64,000 nucleotides of DNA from positions 1-64,000 of the forward strand of contig JACRNL010000001.1 of the NCBI GenBank assembly GCA_016234935.1. The letters run 5' to 3'. This document shows, piece by piece, positions 1 through 8,273 of the stretch (positions are counted from its first letter, which is position 1; each line of letters opens with the position of its first letter). The notes beneath the pieces are model-generated. The model ran no database searches, was not told the DNA's origin, and worked only from the letters and a program-made list of their open reading frames with translations. The position numbers and the translations under genes are program-made. The stretch comes from Deltaproteobacteria bacterium (GTDB lineage: Bacteria > Desulfobacterota > GWC2-55-46).

Positions 1-100
1 GCTTGCCTGAAGACCTCCGAAGGGGCTACGATGAATTTCTTCCGATATCAAGATAGCTTTTGAGTCTAAGTGATGGAGAGAATAACCATAGAAACCATGT
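1..100. other. window edge, possible end of a truncated upstream gene
   Basis: From base 3 one frame on the plus strand is open for 17 codons and ends at TAG (54-56), reading about LPEDLRRGYDEF. This could be the tail of a gene entering from the left, but it is too short to judge. The DNA is AT-rich like the next 1.4 kb. Confidence 0.2.
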
Positions 101-439
101 GTGCTAATTCAAAACTGTCTCAACAGAGGGGTTCACCCCACTTATCAATATGCAGGTATAGACCTCTATGGTGCAAGATGCGGAATTGCCCATAATTACG
201 GAGTAGAGTCTAAGCTAAGTAGACGAGGAGAATGCAAAATATTTGCATATCAACTTAATAGTCTTAAACATTTCTATAAGCCTGAGGCAAAGTCTAATAT
301 GGTAGTCCTTGGGGTTAAGCTTTTTATTCGAGATTTCTTTGATGCGGTAGGCAAATTTCTTTCGGATATAGAGAATGATAATGATCTAAAGCAGAGAGTC
401 GAAGCTCGTTTGCCCAATTTATTTAGGATTAGTCAGTAA
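101..439 (+). CDS. hypothetical protein, possibly 5'-truncated
   Basis: A 112-residue open frame with a GTG start and no good Shine-Dalgarno sequence. I do not recognise a named family. The N-terminal third contains GIDLYGARCGIAHNYG followed by a basic segment (SRRGECKIFAYQ), which looks like the end of a globular domain rather than a whole protein. No signal peptide or membrane segment is visible. The frame is closed upstream, so either the GTG is real or the gene is a decayed remnant of something longer. Codon use is AT-rich, unlike genes after 1.6 kb, which suggests acquired DNA. Existence is moderately likely, function unknown. Confidence 0.4.
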   Translation: MLIQNCLNRGVHPTYQYAGIDLYGARCGIAHNYGVESKLSRRGECKIFAYQLNSLKHFYKPEAKSNMVVLGVKLFIRDFFDAVGKFLSDIENDNDLKQRVEARLPNLFRISQ

Positions 440-470
440 AAATGCCAGATATGTATTAAATGTTTTATCA

Positions 471-492
471 TTCCCACGCTCCAGCGTGGGAA
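471..492. repeat. palindrome TTCCCACGCT/AGCGTGGGAA (family C)
   Basis: A perfect inverted repeat, TTCCCACGCT then CC then AGCGTGGGAA, lying 32 bases after the stop of the preceding gene. Related copies occur at 5512-5543 and 13582-13605. It could act as a hairpin in RNA; no T-run follows, so it is not a classical terminator. Confidence 0.75.
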
Positions 493-535
493 TATAGACC
501 CGGATTCTCTATCGTCTCGTTGTTTTTTGTAGTTG

Positions 536-607
536 AGTAGGGTGGGCTGTGCCCACCATTTTACAGGAGTGAGCGGCTGACATTTTGGTGGGCGTAGCCC
601 ACCCTAC
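536..607. repeat. inverted pair around GGTGGGC..GCCCACC (family D)
   Basis: GTAGGGTGGGCTGTGCCCACC (536-556) and GGTGGGCGTAGCCCACCCTAC (587-607) are near reverse complements, and each is also internally palindromic. The right-hand copy belongs to the 49-bp direct repeat described at 565-613. Confidence 0.6.
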
Positions 608-613
608 AAGGCT
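565..613 (+). repeat. 49-bp direct repeat, copy 1
   Basis: Begins AGGAGTGAG and contains TTTTGGTGGGCGTAGC. It matches 847-895 at 42 of 49 positions. Each copy precedes the next small gene of this AT-rich patch by 22-38 bases, so it may carry shared 5' leader information or mark a duplicated cassette boundary. Confidence 0.75.
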
Positions 614-635
614 GAACCTGCAAGAGGAGGCAAAT

Positions 636-848
636 ATGAATAAATTATCAGGCAGAGAAAAATTTGAACAATGTAGACACAAAGGCTATCGTACTTGTCC
701 TCAATATGCTAACTCAATTATGAAAGAAGCTATCATAGAGATCCGTGAAGGTAGGGGACCAACTTATTCTTATTCTCAGCTACTAAAAGCTGAAGAAGAA
801 GCCGCTAAATTGTGTGAAAGCTGTGATGCATTTCGGACTTTTCCATAG
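636..848 (+). CDS. small four-cysteine hypothetical protein
   Basis: A 70-residue protein starting MNKLSGREKF. The start at 636 is preferred over the longer in-frame ATG at 585 because AGAGGAGG sits 6-12 bases upstream of it, and because 585 lies inside the 49-bp direct repeat. Cysteines occur at CRHKGYRTC and in a CESC pair near the C-terminus, so a small metal-binding fold is possible, but this is inference. No signal peptide or membrane helix is seen. The stop codon TAG overlaps the start of the second 49-bp repeat. Family not recognised. Confidence 0.55.
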   Translation: MNKLSGREKFEQCRHKGYRTCPQYANSIMKEAIIEIREGRGPTYSYSQLLKAEEEAAKLCESCDAFRTFP

Positions 849-895
849 GAGTGAGTCACTGATATTTTGGTGGGCGTAGCTCACCCTACGCGGCT
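847..895 (+). repeat. 49-bp direct repeat, copy 2
   Basis: Second copy of the unit at 565-613 (42/49 identical; differences are scattered). It starts within the stop codon of the small cysteine protein and ends 38 bases before the lipoprotein start. Confidence 0.75.
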
Positions 896-933
896 TAAAT
901 CGTTTGGTTTTATGACGTTTATGGAGGAGTAAG

Positions 934-1533
934 ATGAAATTTTTGCTACTTATTTTTCTAATTTTCAATCTTACAGCATGTACTCATGCATTAAGCGTCA
1001 CAAGTAATTTTGTTTCAACAAATCAGATGCAATTTGATACTGCTGAGTTGAAGACAAAGACTGCTTTTATACTAATAACGCCTGAGTTTAAGAATTATCA
1101 GTTCACTAAAAAAGCATACAATTGGGCAGGAGGTAGTCTGTTCCCTGATACAATTATTTTTGATCTCGGGAATACACTTACTTCAGAAATTAATAGTTTG
1201 GGAAGATCGTTGTTCAAGAGAACATTACAGAGTGATAGTCTTGAAGAGTCAAAGAATCAACGAGCAGATGGTGCTGATTATATTGTCGTCCCGAAGATTA
1301 TTAGTACATCACTTGAATTACCAATAGTGCGTTTGGGACAAATTGACGCTATTATTCAAATTGAATATACTTTTTACCGCTCTGACGGTGTATTGCTGAC
1401 ATCTATAATTTTGTCTGGTAATGGACAAAAGCGTTTAGAATTAACCAAACAAAATTATGTAATAGCTTTGCAAGAGGCAGTAAAGGATTTGATGTTGAAG
1501 TCAAAAGAAGCTTTCATTTCAGTAATGAGATAA
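934..1533 (+). CDS. putative lipoprotein, unknown function
   Basis: A 199-residue protein with a short type II signal peptide: MKFLLLIFLIFNLTAC, lipobox LTAC, with cysteine 16 as the likely lipidated residue. GGAGGAG lies just before the ATG. The mature part holds alternating beta-like stretches (TAFILITPEF, ADYIVVPKII, DAIIQIEYTFYRSDG) that recall small outer-membrane lipoproteins of the TolB-N/CsgG-like fold class, but similarity is too weak to name a family. It ends the AT-rich patch; base composition changes sharply after about 1.55 kb. Confidence 0.65.
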   Translation: MKFLLLIFLIFNLTACTHALSVTSNFVSTNQMQFDTAELKTKTAFILITPEFKNYQFTKKAYNWAGGSLFPDTIIFDLGNTLTSEINSLGRSLFKRTLQSDSLEESKNQRADGADYIVVPKIISTSLELPIVRLGQIDAIIQIEYTFYRSDGVLLTSIILSGNGQKRLELTKQNYVIALQEAVKDLMLKSKEAFISVMR

Positions 1534-1617
1534 CGTGGATGCAACTTGCAACAGTGAGTAACGGCAACGCTGAGGCTTCGGTCTCTCTATAAAATTTCCC
1601 ATGACCCCACACACCCT

Positions 1618-3051
1618 ATGACCATTGAAATTGACAGACGGCCTTTGTGGCTTTTGCTTTTGATACGGGCGGGCAGGCCGATTTTTTTTCTGGCGGTTAC
1701 TGCTCTGTTTTTGTATCTGGTGGCCATGCCCACCCCAGCTGGGCTTTCCGTGGCGGGGCAGAGGGCTATTGCGGTATTTCTTGTGTGCCTTGTGTTCTGG
1801 GTCAGCGGCGTTGTGCCGCTGTCCGTTACCGGGATATTGGCGATGGTGCTGGTGCCGCTTCTTGGGGTGCTTTCCAAGAAAGACACCTATGCCATCTTCG
1901 GCAATGAAGCGGTTTTTTTCATACTTGGCGCGTTCATACTGGCCGGAGCGGTCATGCATTCCGGGCTCTCTGGCAGGATTGCGCTTAACATCATGTCAAA
2001 GTTCGGATCTTCTCCGAAGAGGCTTTTATTGAGCATATTCATCCTTGCGGGCGTCCTGTCGTTTTTCATGTCAGAGCACGCGGTGGCGGCAATGCTCTTT
2101 CCGATTGTGCTGGAGATATCAAAGGCGCTTGGGCTCAGGCCCGGGAAGTCGAACTACGCAAAGCTCCTGTTTTTCGCCCTTGCCTGGGGCTGCGTCATCG
2201 GCGGCGTGGCGACCTTCCTCGGCGGCGCGAGGGTGCCGCTGGCCATAGGAATATTAAAAGAGACTACAGGCAGGAGCATCGAATTCATGGACTATACAAT
2301 AGCGGTCTTCCCGCTTGTCGTCATCATGATGTGTGCCGGATATTTTCTTCTTACGCGGTTTTTCCCGATTGACGTCGCCGGGGTCGAGAACGCAAGGGGC
2401 GTTCTGGAAAAGCGGCTTAAGAATCTCGGTAAGATAAACTTCGATGAATACGCGGTGGGCGTGCTTCTGCTTGTTACGGTACTGGCATGGATGTTCCTCG
2501 GAAGGAGCCTCGGGCTTGCGACCATCGCGCTTTCAGCGGTGGTTGCGCTCTTTGTATTAAAGCTTGTAAGCTGGAAGGACATAGAGGAATATGTCAACTG
2601 GGGCGTTATACTCATGTACGGAGGGGCCATAATACTCGGCACCGCGCTTGAAAGGAGCGGGGCTGCCCAGTGGATAGTCCATACCGTCATCGGCAAGTGG
2701 TTTACGACCCCGGCGTCGGTCTTCGCGGCGCTCTCGCTTATGTCGATTCTCCTCACCGAGGCCATAAGCAACGCCGCTGTCATAGCCATACTCCTGCCGG
2801 TCAGCGTCGGCATCGCGGGGAAGCTTTCCATAGACCCGTCGATACTGACCTATGCCATAGCCGTGCCGGCCGGGCTTGCGTTCATGTTCCCGATGTCAAC
2901 GCCGGCCAATGCCATAGCGGTGTCGTCGAATTACGTCAGCGTAAAGGACATGGCCATAGGCGGCTTTATCATGTGCATCGCGGCGTGGGTCGTGTTTAAC
3001 CTGTGCGCCTATTTTTACTGGCCTTTAGTGGGGATAGGGTATACAAGATGA
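1618..3051 (+). CDS. DASS/SLC13-family sodium-coupled anion (likely sulfate) symporter
   Basis: A 477-residue polytopic membrane protein of the divalent anion:sodium symporter family. Family hallmarks are two related half-motifs: SEHAVAAMLFPI near residue 145, and TEAISNAAVIAILLPV near residue 380 followed by FMFPMSTPANAIAVSS, the ion/anion binding hairpins. Around 11-12 hydrophobic helices are apparent. The gene overlaps the downstream Usp gene by ATGA and is followed by APS reductase and ATP sulfurylase, so sulfate is the likely substrate; dicarboxylates are the alternative. The first hairpin has SEHAV where the family usually has SNTAT, a mild deviation. Confidence 0.85.
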   Translation: MTIEIDRRPLWLLLLIRAGRPIFFLAVTALFLYLVAMPTPAGLSVAGQRAIAVFLVCLVFWVSGVVPLSVTGILAMVLVPLLGVLSKKDTYAIFGNEAVFFILGAFILAGAVMHSGLSGRIALNIMSKFGSSPKRLLLSIFILAGVLSFFMSEHAVAAMLFPIVLEISKALGLRPGKSNYAKLLFFALAWGCVIGGVATFLGGARVPLAIGILKETTGRSIEFMDYTIAVFPLVVIMMCAGYFLLTRFFPIDVAGVENARGVLEKRLKNLGKINFDEYAVGVLLLVTVLAWMFLGRSLGLATIALSAVVALFVLKLVSWKDIEEYVNWGVILMYGGAIILGTALERSGAAQWIVHTVIGKWFTTPASVFAALSLMSILLTEAISNAAVIAILLPVSVGIAGKLSIDPSILTYAIAVPAGLAFMFPMSTPANAIAVSSNYVSVKDMAIGGFIMCIAAWVVFNLCAYFYWPLVGIGYTR

Positions 3052-3521
3052 ATAAAAAGATATTGCTTGTTTTAAGCGGTTCAGGCACGCCGGATGAGGC
3101 CATTACCCATGCCGCCGGGCGCGCAAAAAAAGAAGGCGCAACCCTTGTCGCGCTCTATGTGCTTGAGTCCGCTCAGTCAAAGGAAGCCTTTGAGACCTTC
3201 ACCGACATCGGCTTTATCGGCGACAAGCCGTCAAGCGATATCTCGGAATCCCTGATGCGTGAATACAGGCAGAGGGGATACGAGGAACTTGGACGGGTGC
3301 AGATAAAGGCAATGGAGGCGGGCGTTAACTTCGAGCCGCTGATGGAAGAGGGAGAGTTTATTTCCATCGTCCTTGACGTGATAGACCGCTTGGACATTGG
3401 CGCGGTCGTGCTCATCAAGCCGAAGGAAAAGGCTTCATTCATGAAGTACTTCTCAAAGTCAATCGTTGATACGATAAAGGAAAGGGCAAAATGTGATGTT
3501 GAGATATTCGTCGAGAAATAG
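3048..3521 (+). CDS. universal stress protein (UspA) family
   Basis: A 157-residue Usp-fold protein: N-terminal beta strand KKILLVLSGSG, a long helical insert, then IGAVVLIKPKE and a final strand CDVEIFVEK. The usual ATP-binding GxxGS motif is not evident (only PKEKASFMKYFSKS), so it is probably a non-ATP-binding member. The start at 3048 overlaps the permease stop (ATGA), meaning translational coupling; the longer frame from 3003 would lie inside the permease gene. Usp proteins often sit with DASS permeases, so a regulatory role for the transporter is plausible but unproven. Confidence 0.8.
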   Translation: MNKKILLVLSGSGTPDEAITHAAGRAKKEGATLVALYVLESAQSKEAFETFTDIGFIGDKPSSDISESLMREYRQRGYEELGRVQIKAMEAGVNFEPLMEEGEFISIVLDVIDRLDIGAVVLIKPKEKASFMKYFSKSIVDTIKERAKCDVEIFVEK

Positions 3522-3548
3522 TAAAATAAATAAAAACAACCGGAGGTA

Positions 3549-4256
3549 ATGGAAATGTCGGCAAAGACATGGACTGAGGAAGAATTGAAACAGGCGAGCG
3601 CGGCCCTTGAAGGCAAGTCTCCTGAAGAGGCGATAAAGTGGGGAGTTGATAACTTCGATGTTAAGGATATATCGCTGGCCTGCAGTTTTGGACCGGAAGA
3701 CGTGGCGCTCGTTGATATGCTCGTGAAGATACGGCCTAATGCGAGGGTTTTCTATCTTGACACGGATCTTCTTTTCAAGGAGTCCTTGGATGTTAAGGAC
3801 GCCCTTATAAAGAAGTATAAGATCAAACCTGAGAGGTTCGGCGCGAAAACGACCCTTGAAGAAATGGCAAAGGAATTCGGTCCGGAACTCTGGAAAAGAG
3901 AGCCGGACAGGTGCTGCGACATAAGAAAGATGGTTCCGCTGGCAAACGCCCTTTCCGGCCTGAAGGCGTGGATAACCGGCATCAGAAGGGACCAGGCCCC
4001 GACAAGGGCGAACGCCCCTGTCGTAAGCTGGGACGCCAAGTTCAAGCTCGTCAAGATCAATCCCCTTGTCAGGTGGACAAACGAAGACGTGTGGAACTAC
4101 ATCCGCAAGAACGACATCCCGTACAACGTGCTCCATGACAAGAACTACCCGTCAATCGGCTGCGAGCCGTGCACAAAGCAGGTAATGCCGGGCGAAGACC
4201 CGCGCGCAGGCAGGTGGGCGGGCTTCCAGAAGACGGAGTGCGGGCTGCATAAGTAG
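3549..4256 (+). CDS. cysH: adenylyl-sulfate (APS) reductase, assimilatory CysH type
   Basis: A 235-residue enzyme of the PAPS/APS reductase family, reducing activated sulfate to sulfite with thioredoxin or glutaredoxin. It has the C-C...CxxC set that ligates a [4Fe-4S] cluster (C122, C123 in RCCDIRK; C205, C208 in CEPC), which marks APS rather than PAPS specificity. The nucleophilic cysteine is C231 in TECGLH at the extreme C-terminus. SLACSFGPED near the N-terminus is the P-loop-like sulfonucleotide site. GGAGG precedes the start. A strong terminator follows the stop, and ATP sulfurylase, which makes the APS substrate, comes next. Confidence 0.95.
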   Translation: MEMSAKTWTEEELKQASAALEGKSPEEAIKWGVDNFDVKDISLACSFGPEDVALVDMLVKIRPNARVFYLDTDLLFKESLDVKDALIKKYKIKPERFGAKTTLEEMAKEFGPELWKREPDRCCDIRKMVPLANALSGLKAWITGIRRDQAPTRANAPVVSWDAKFKLVKINPLVRWTNEDVWNYIRKNDIPYNVLHDKNYPSIGCEPCTKQVMPGEDPRAGRWAGFQKTECGLHK

Positions 4257-4264
4257 ATTTTTTT

Positions 4265-4303
4265 AAAGACCGTTGTCCGCGCCGCGCACAACGGTCTTTT
4301 TTT
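4265..4303 (+). terminator. Rho-independent terminator after cysH
   Basis: A perfect 12-bp stem (AAAGACCGTTGT 4265-4276 with ACAACGGTCTTT 4288-4299), an 11-base GC-rich loop and a T7 tail. It separates cysH from sat, so sat either depends on read-through or has its own promoter. Confidence 0.9.
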
Positions 4304-4335
4304 GCCGTAATAAAACTGAGAGGAGGGCATTTCAG

Positions 4336-5499
4336 GTGGAAGGACTCATAAGGCCGCACGGCGGCACATTAATAAACAGGATTATAGAAGGCAAGGAGAG
4401 GGAAGAGCTTGCAAAAAAGGCGAAAGGGCTTAAGAAACTCCCCCTTAACGACCGCGAGATATCAGACCTTGAGATGATAGCCATGGGCGCGTTCAGCCCG
4501 CTTGAGGGCTTCATGGGCAAGGAAGACTACCATTCGGTCATGGACACCATGCACCTTAAAAACGGACTTCCGTGGACTATACCTGTGGTTCTTTCAACGA
4601 CCGCGGATGTCGCAAAGACCTTAAAGGCAGGCTCGGACGTCGCCCTTGTGAACCAGAACCAGGAATGCCTCGCTGTGCTCCACCTTGCGGAGATATTCCC
4701 CCATGACAAGGAAAAAGAGGCCTTTCAGGTTTACACCACGAAGGAAGAGGCTCACCCAGGCGTTAAAAAGGTATACGAGATGGGCGAGATGCTCCTTGGC
4801 GGCAAAATATCCCTGCTTAAGAGGACGGACTATTCGGACTTCAGCGAATACAGGCTCGACCCAAAAGAGACCCGCGCCCTTTTCAAGGAAAAGGGCTGGA
4901 AGAGGGTAGTGGGCTTCCAGACCAGAAACCCCATACACAGGGCGCACGAGTACATCCAGAAGTGCGCGCTTGAGACCGTTGACGGCCTTCTCATACACCC
5001 GCTTGTGGGCGAGACAAAGGGCGACGACATCCCTGCCTCGGTTCGCATGCTCTGCTACAAGGCGCTTATAGAGAACTATTACCCCAAGGACAGGGTGGCC
5101 CTTGCCGTCAACCCGGCGGCCATGCGCTACGCCGGGCCGAAGGAAGCGGTCTTCCATGCCCTTATAAGGAAGAACTTCGGATGCACGCACTTCATCGTCG
5201 GAAGAGACCACGCCGGAGTCGGCAACTACTACGGCACATTCGACGCGCACTATATCTTCGACAACTTCGACCCGGCGGCCATAGGCATCACGCCCATGTT
5301 CTTTGACCATACCTTCTATTGCAAGCGGTGCACGAGCATGGCCTCTTACAAGAGCTGTCCGCACGATTCCGCAGACCACATAGCCCTTTCCGGCACAAAG
5401 GTGAGGGACATGCTGAGGGGCGGGCAGTATCCTCCGCCGGAGTTCAGCAGGCCGGAAGTGGCCGCGATACTCATCGAGGCCATGAAGGGCGCGAAGTAA
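4336..5499 (+). CDS. sat: sulfate adenylyltransferase (ATP sulfurylase)
   Basis: A 387-residue homomeric ATP sulfurylase making APS from ATP and sulfate. Catalytic motifs are [11 protein letters not shown] (the QxRNPxHxxH motif), [12 protein letters not shown], and [12 protein letters not shown]-x2-C...C..H zinc-type cluster ([17 protein letters not shown]) near the C-terminus is typical of the prokaryotic Sat of sulfur-oxidising and sulfate-reducing lineages. The GTG at 4336 is chosen because GGAGGG lies 8 bases upstream; the longer frame from 4273 would start within the terminator hairpin. With cysH next door the set looks assimilatory; no aprAB or dsr genes are in view. Confidence 0.95.
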   Translation: MEGLIRPHGGTLINRIIEGKEREELAKKAKGLKKLPLNDREISDLEMIAMGAFSPLEGFMGKEDYHSVMDTMHLKNGLPWTIPVVLSTTADVAKTLKAGSDVALVNQNQECLAVLHLAEIFPHDKEKEAFQVYTTKEEAHPGVKKVYEMGEMLLGGKISLLKRTDYSDFSEYRLDPKETRALFKEKGWKRVVGFQTRNPIHRAHEYIQKCALETVDGLLIHPLVGETKGDDIPASVRMLCYKALIENYYPKDRVALAVNPAAMRYAGPKEAVFHALIRKNFGCTHFIVGRDHAGVGNYYGTFDAHYIFDNFDPAAIGITPMFFDHTFYCKRCTSMASYKSCPHDSADHIALSGTKVRDMLRGGQYPPPEFSRPEVAAILIEAMKGAK

Positions 5500-5511
5500 C
5501 GGAAGAGGCGT

Positions 5512-5543
5512 TATCGTTCCCACGCTGGAGCGTGGGAACGATA
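5512..5543. repeat. perfect 32-nt palindrome (family C)
   Basis: TATCGTTCCCACGCTG and its complement CAGCGTGGGAACGATA (16 nt each, counted around the centre) form a perfect inverted repeat between sat and the M20 gene, 15 bases before the next start. Same core as 471-492. Confidence 0.85.
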
Positions 5544-5557
5544 ATCGAGGTTTTATT

Positions 5558-6736
5558 ATGAACGATCTTGCCGAAATCAAAAATAATTTTATCAACGCCG
5601 CCTCTTCCCTTGAGGGAAAACTGCTTGCCTTAAGCGACGGTTTTTACAAAGACCCTGAGACCGGGCTTGAGGAGCACAGGACGTCGGCGGCCATGCAGGG
5701 GCTTTTAAAGGGCTTCGGCTTCACCGTTGAAAGCGGCATTGCGGGGATGCCGACGGCATTCAGGGCGTCTCTCGGCTCCGGCGCGCCTGTCATTGCGCTT
5801 CTTGCGGAGATGGACGCGCTTCCGGGCATCGGCCACGGCTGCGGCCACAATATAGCGGGGACGGCCTCCATAGGCGCGGCCGCCGCGCTGTCAATGGCCA
5901 TGAAAGACGGTTTAAAGCCGGGGCAGGGGACGCTGCTTGTCCTTGGAACGCCTGCGGAGGAGCTTGGCAAGGGCAAGATCGAAATGATAAAGGCTGGCGT
6001 CTTTGAAAAGGTGGACGCGGCCATGATGGTGCACGGCTCTTCAAAGCGGACCGTTGTAAAGCACTTCCTTGGGCTTATGCGGTTAAGGATCGTTTTTAGG
6101 GGAAAGGCAAGCCACGCGTCGGCATACCCGGAAGAGGGCATAAACGCCCTTGACGCGGTGATACAGACATTTAATTCCATAAGCGCCCTGCGCCAGCAGC
6201 TCAGAACCGACGTCAGGGTGCACGGCATAATCACCGACGGCGGCAAGGCGCCTAACATAATACCCGAAAGGTCGGAGGCCGAGTTTTACGTCAGGTCAAA
6301 GGATATCGGCGAGCTTGAGTCGGTCAGGCGGCGCGTGGTAAACTGCGCCGAGGGCGCGGCAAAGGCAACCGGATGCGCCTTTGAGGTGACGGCCGTCGGC
6401 GAAGTAAACTATCCGATGAAACTCAACGCAGCTTTTGCCGATGTTTACAGGGGCGCTCTTTCTTTTATCGGCCTCTCGGAGCACCCTGAGCCCGCGCTTT
6501 TGGCCGCAGGTTCGTCCGATATCGGCAACGTGTCCCAGATAATCCCAACCATCCATCCCCACGTGCCCCTGAGGCCGGGCATCAACATCCACACGCGCGA
6601 ATTCGCGGACGCAACCGTAAGCCCCGACGGCCACAGGGCGCTCATGGAAGGCGTTAAAACGCTTGGCCTGACGGCGGTGGAACTCCTCTTTAATCCCGCA
6701 ACGCTTCAAAAAATAAAAGCAGATTTTTCACGGTAA
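5558..6736 (+). CDS. M20-family amidohydrolase / metallopeptidase
   Basis: A 392-residue M20D-type metal-dependent amidohydrolase, acting on peptide or N-acyl amino acid bonds in the cytoplasm. The metal-binding signature is GHGCGHNIAG near residue 90, followed by the catalytic glutamate in TPAEELGKGK near 130 and the dimerisation-domain motif GKASHASAYPEEGINALDA near 185. The closest architecture is the PM20D2 or aminobenzoyl-glutamate-hydrolase-like group. No signal peptide. The substrate cannot be told from sequence. It is preceded by the family C palindrome and followed by a 300-bp intergenic region, so it is probably monocistronic. Confidence 0.88.
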   Translation: MNDLAEIKNNFINAASSLEGKLLALSDGFYKDPETGLEEHRTSAAMQGLLKGFGFTVESGIAGMPTAFRASLGSGAPVIALLAEMDALPGIGHGCGHNIAGTASIGAAAALSMAMKDGLKPGQGTLLVLGTPAEELGKGKIEMIKAGVFEKVDAAMMVHGSSKRTVVKHFLGLMRLRIVFRGKASHASAYPEEGINALDAVIQTFNSISALRQQLRTDVRVHGIITDGGKAPNIIPERSEAEFYVRSKDIGELESVRRRVVNCAEGAAKATGCAFEVTAVGEVNYPMKLNAAFADVYRGALSFIGLSEHPEPALLAAGSSDIGNVSQIIPTIHPHVPLRPGINIHTREFADATVSPDGHRALMEGVKTLGLTAVELLFNPATLQKIKADFSR

Positions 6737-6754
6737 AAATAAGTCCGATTGATA

Positions 6755-6783
6755 TTGACAACCGGTCTATTCAGATATATAAA
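6755..6783 (+). promoter_or_regulatory. near-consensus sigma70 promoter for the envelope cluster
   Basis: TTGACA (6755-6760), a 17-base spacer, and TATAAA (6778-6783). Transcription would start near 6790 and give an untranslated leader of about 250 nt before the gene at 7039. Confidence 0.75.
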
Positions 6784-7038
6784 TGACTATCGGGAAAATA
6801 ATATCTGTGCGGATTTTTTTATCTGGACATGAATTTATATATCATGCTATATAGTTCGTGTATTGCCTGATTTGCAATCCGCAAGGGTGGCGCGAAAGGC
6901 TGCTGGGTTCATTTATTCCTTATATTTAGTCAGCGCCTCACATTGGCCCTGCTAAAAACAGTTGCAATCCACATGGTTTGAAGAGTATATCCGGGCAGCT
7001 GGTCTTGCATCCGGGCAAATCAGGAGGACTGGATTCTA
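6784..7038 (+). promoter_or_regulatory. long 5' leader, possibly structured
   Basis: About 250 nt with no ORF between a good promoter and the FlgT-like gene. The segment 6873-6910 (GCAATCCGCAAGGGTGGCG... to CTGGGTTC) has a GCAA-capped hairpin and a faint likeness to the core of GEMM-I c-di-GMP riboswitches, but the invariant GACGCAAAG box is not intact. TGCAATCC occurs twice and TGCATCC once. A folded leader is likely; a riboswitch identity is only a guess. Confidence 0.3.
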
Positions 7039-8256
7039 ATGAACAAACCGTCAATACATTTTCCGCCACAGCGTCTTACAGCCCTTCTTTTTTTTCTCGT
7101 TATCTTTACCGTCCTCATATTGCCTTCGATGTGCCGCGCTGAAAACAATGAAGAGATAAAGACCGTTGACGCCGTCGGCTACGCGCCTGTGCAGGGCGGC
7201 AACGACGCCCTCGCGAGGGACGCCGCCGTCGAAGACGCCAAGAGAAAGGCCGTGGAGCAGGCCGTCGGTTCTCTGGTATCCTCCGACACGGTTGTTGAGA
7301 ATTATCAGATAATCCAGGACAACGTCTACACGAAGACGCAGGGCTACATCAGGAATTACTCCGTCGTCTCCGAGTCGCACACGCCTGCGCTGTACAACGT
7401 CACTATCCGCGCTACCGTCGCCGTGGGCAACATCAAGAACGACCTCGACGCCATCGGCCTTCTTCACGCAAAGGCGGAAAAGCCGCGCGTGCTCTTCATG
7501 ATTGCCGAGCAGAACATCGGCCACAAATACTATACGTTTTGGTGGTACGGCAAGAGCGAGTTCATGGGGGAGACCGTTGACATGTCGGCGGTGGAGATAT
7601 CCATGAAAGAGGATTTCCTGTCCAAGGGCTTCAACGTCGTTGACATCTCCGGCTCGCAGGAATCCTTTGAAATATCCAACGCCTTCAAGGTGGCCGACCT
7701 CACCAACGACGCCGCGAGGAAGATAGGGAAAAAACTTAATGCCGAGATAGTCATAAAGGGCAAGGCCATTGCCAAGGAAGGCCCCAGGACTGCCGGCTCC
7801 GCCGTCGGCTCCTACCTGGCCGACGTTACGGCGCAGGCCATAAGGGTCGACACCGGCGCCGTGCTGGCATCCGGCGCGGGACACGGCGTTTCAAGGCATG
7901 TCTCGGACGTGACAGGCGGCACGGAGGCCCTTACGCGGGCCGGTCTGGAGCTTTCGGAGAAGATGATAGGGCAGATACTCGCCAAATGGACTGCCGGATC
8001 AAACAACGTCATGGTCAGGATAACCGGCGTGACGGACTATAAGAAGATAGCTGACTTCAAGAACACCCTTAAAAAACGCATCAGGGGAGTATCCGCCGTT
8101 TACCAGAGGCGGTTTGAGGGCGGCGTGGCGGAGTTCGAGATAGAGACAAAGGTCCCGGCAACGAGCATAGCCGACGACCTCGCGCGGATGCCCGGCGCGC
8201 CCATTACAGTGACCAATACTTCTCAAAACACGATAGAAGCCGTTATGAACCCGTAG
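7039..8256 (+). CDS. FlgT-like exported protein
   Basis: A 405-residue protein with an N-terminal signal peptide (MNKPSIHF..LPSMCRAENN). The first third matches the pattern of the flagellar assembly protein T N-terminal domain: AVEDAKRKAVEQAVGSLV, a Y-I-I-x-D segment, then TKTQGYIRNYSVVSE and NVTIRATVAVG. The middle part (PRVLFMIAEQNIG.. to AEIVIKGKAIAKEG) looks like the TolB-N/CsgG-like alpha-beta fold also found in FlgT. AGGAGGA lies 10 bases upstream. FlgT helps build the outer H-ring of the Vibrio flagellum, but no flagellar gene is near, so a different outer-membrane ring is the likelier context. It heads an apparent operon with 8274. Confidence 0.75.
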   Translation: MNKPSIHFPPQRLTALLFFLVIFTVLILPSMCRAENNEEIKTVDAVGYAPVQGGNDALARDAAVEDAKRKAVEQAVGSLVSSDTVVENYQIIQDNVYTKTQGYIRNYSVVSESHTPALYNVTIRATVAVGNIKNDLDAIGLLHAKAEKPRVLFMIAEQNIGHKYYTFWWYGKSEFMGETVDMSAVEISMKEDFLSKGFNVVDISGSQESFEISNAFKVADLTNDAARKIGKKLNAEIVIKGKAIAKEGPRTAGSAVGSYLADVTAQAIRVDTGAVLASGAGHGVSRHVSDVTGGTEALTRAGLELSEKMIGQILAKWTAGSNNVMVRITGVTDYKKIADFKNTLKKRIRGVSAVYQRRFEGGVAEFEIETKVPATSIADDLARMPGAPITVTNTSQNTIEAVMNP

Positions 8257-8273
8257 GACGCAAACAGGAGATT

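Noticed and set aside
783-968. Minus-strand open frame of 61 residues in the AT-rich patch
   Set aside because: Overlaps two better supported plus-strand genes and the 49-bp repeat; no ribosome binding site and no recognisable features.
3549-5499. Dissimilatory sulfate reduction locus
   Set aside because: The reductase is the small CysH-type enzyme with C-terminal ECGLH; no aprAB, dsrAB or qmo genes are present in the window.
4621-5595. Minus-strand open frame of 324 residues opposite sat
   Set aside because: Antisense shadow of the well-supported ATP sulfurylase gene; no domain signature.
6873-6910. GEMM-I c-di-GMP riboswitch call for the leader before 7039
   Set aside because: The GACGCAAAG core is not intact (GGCGCGAAAGG) and the second stem could not be traced, so it is listed only as a possible structured leader.
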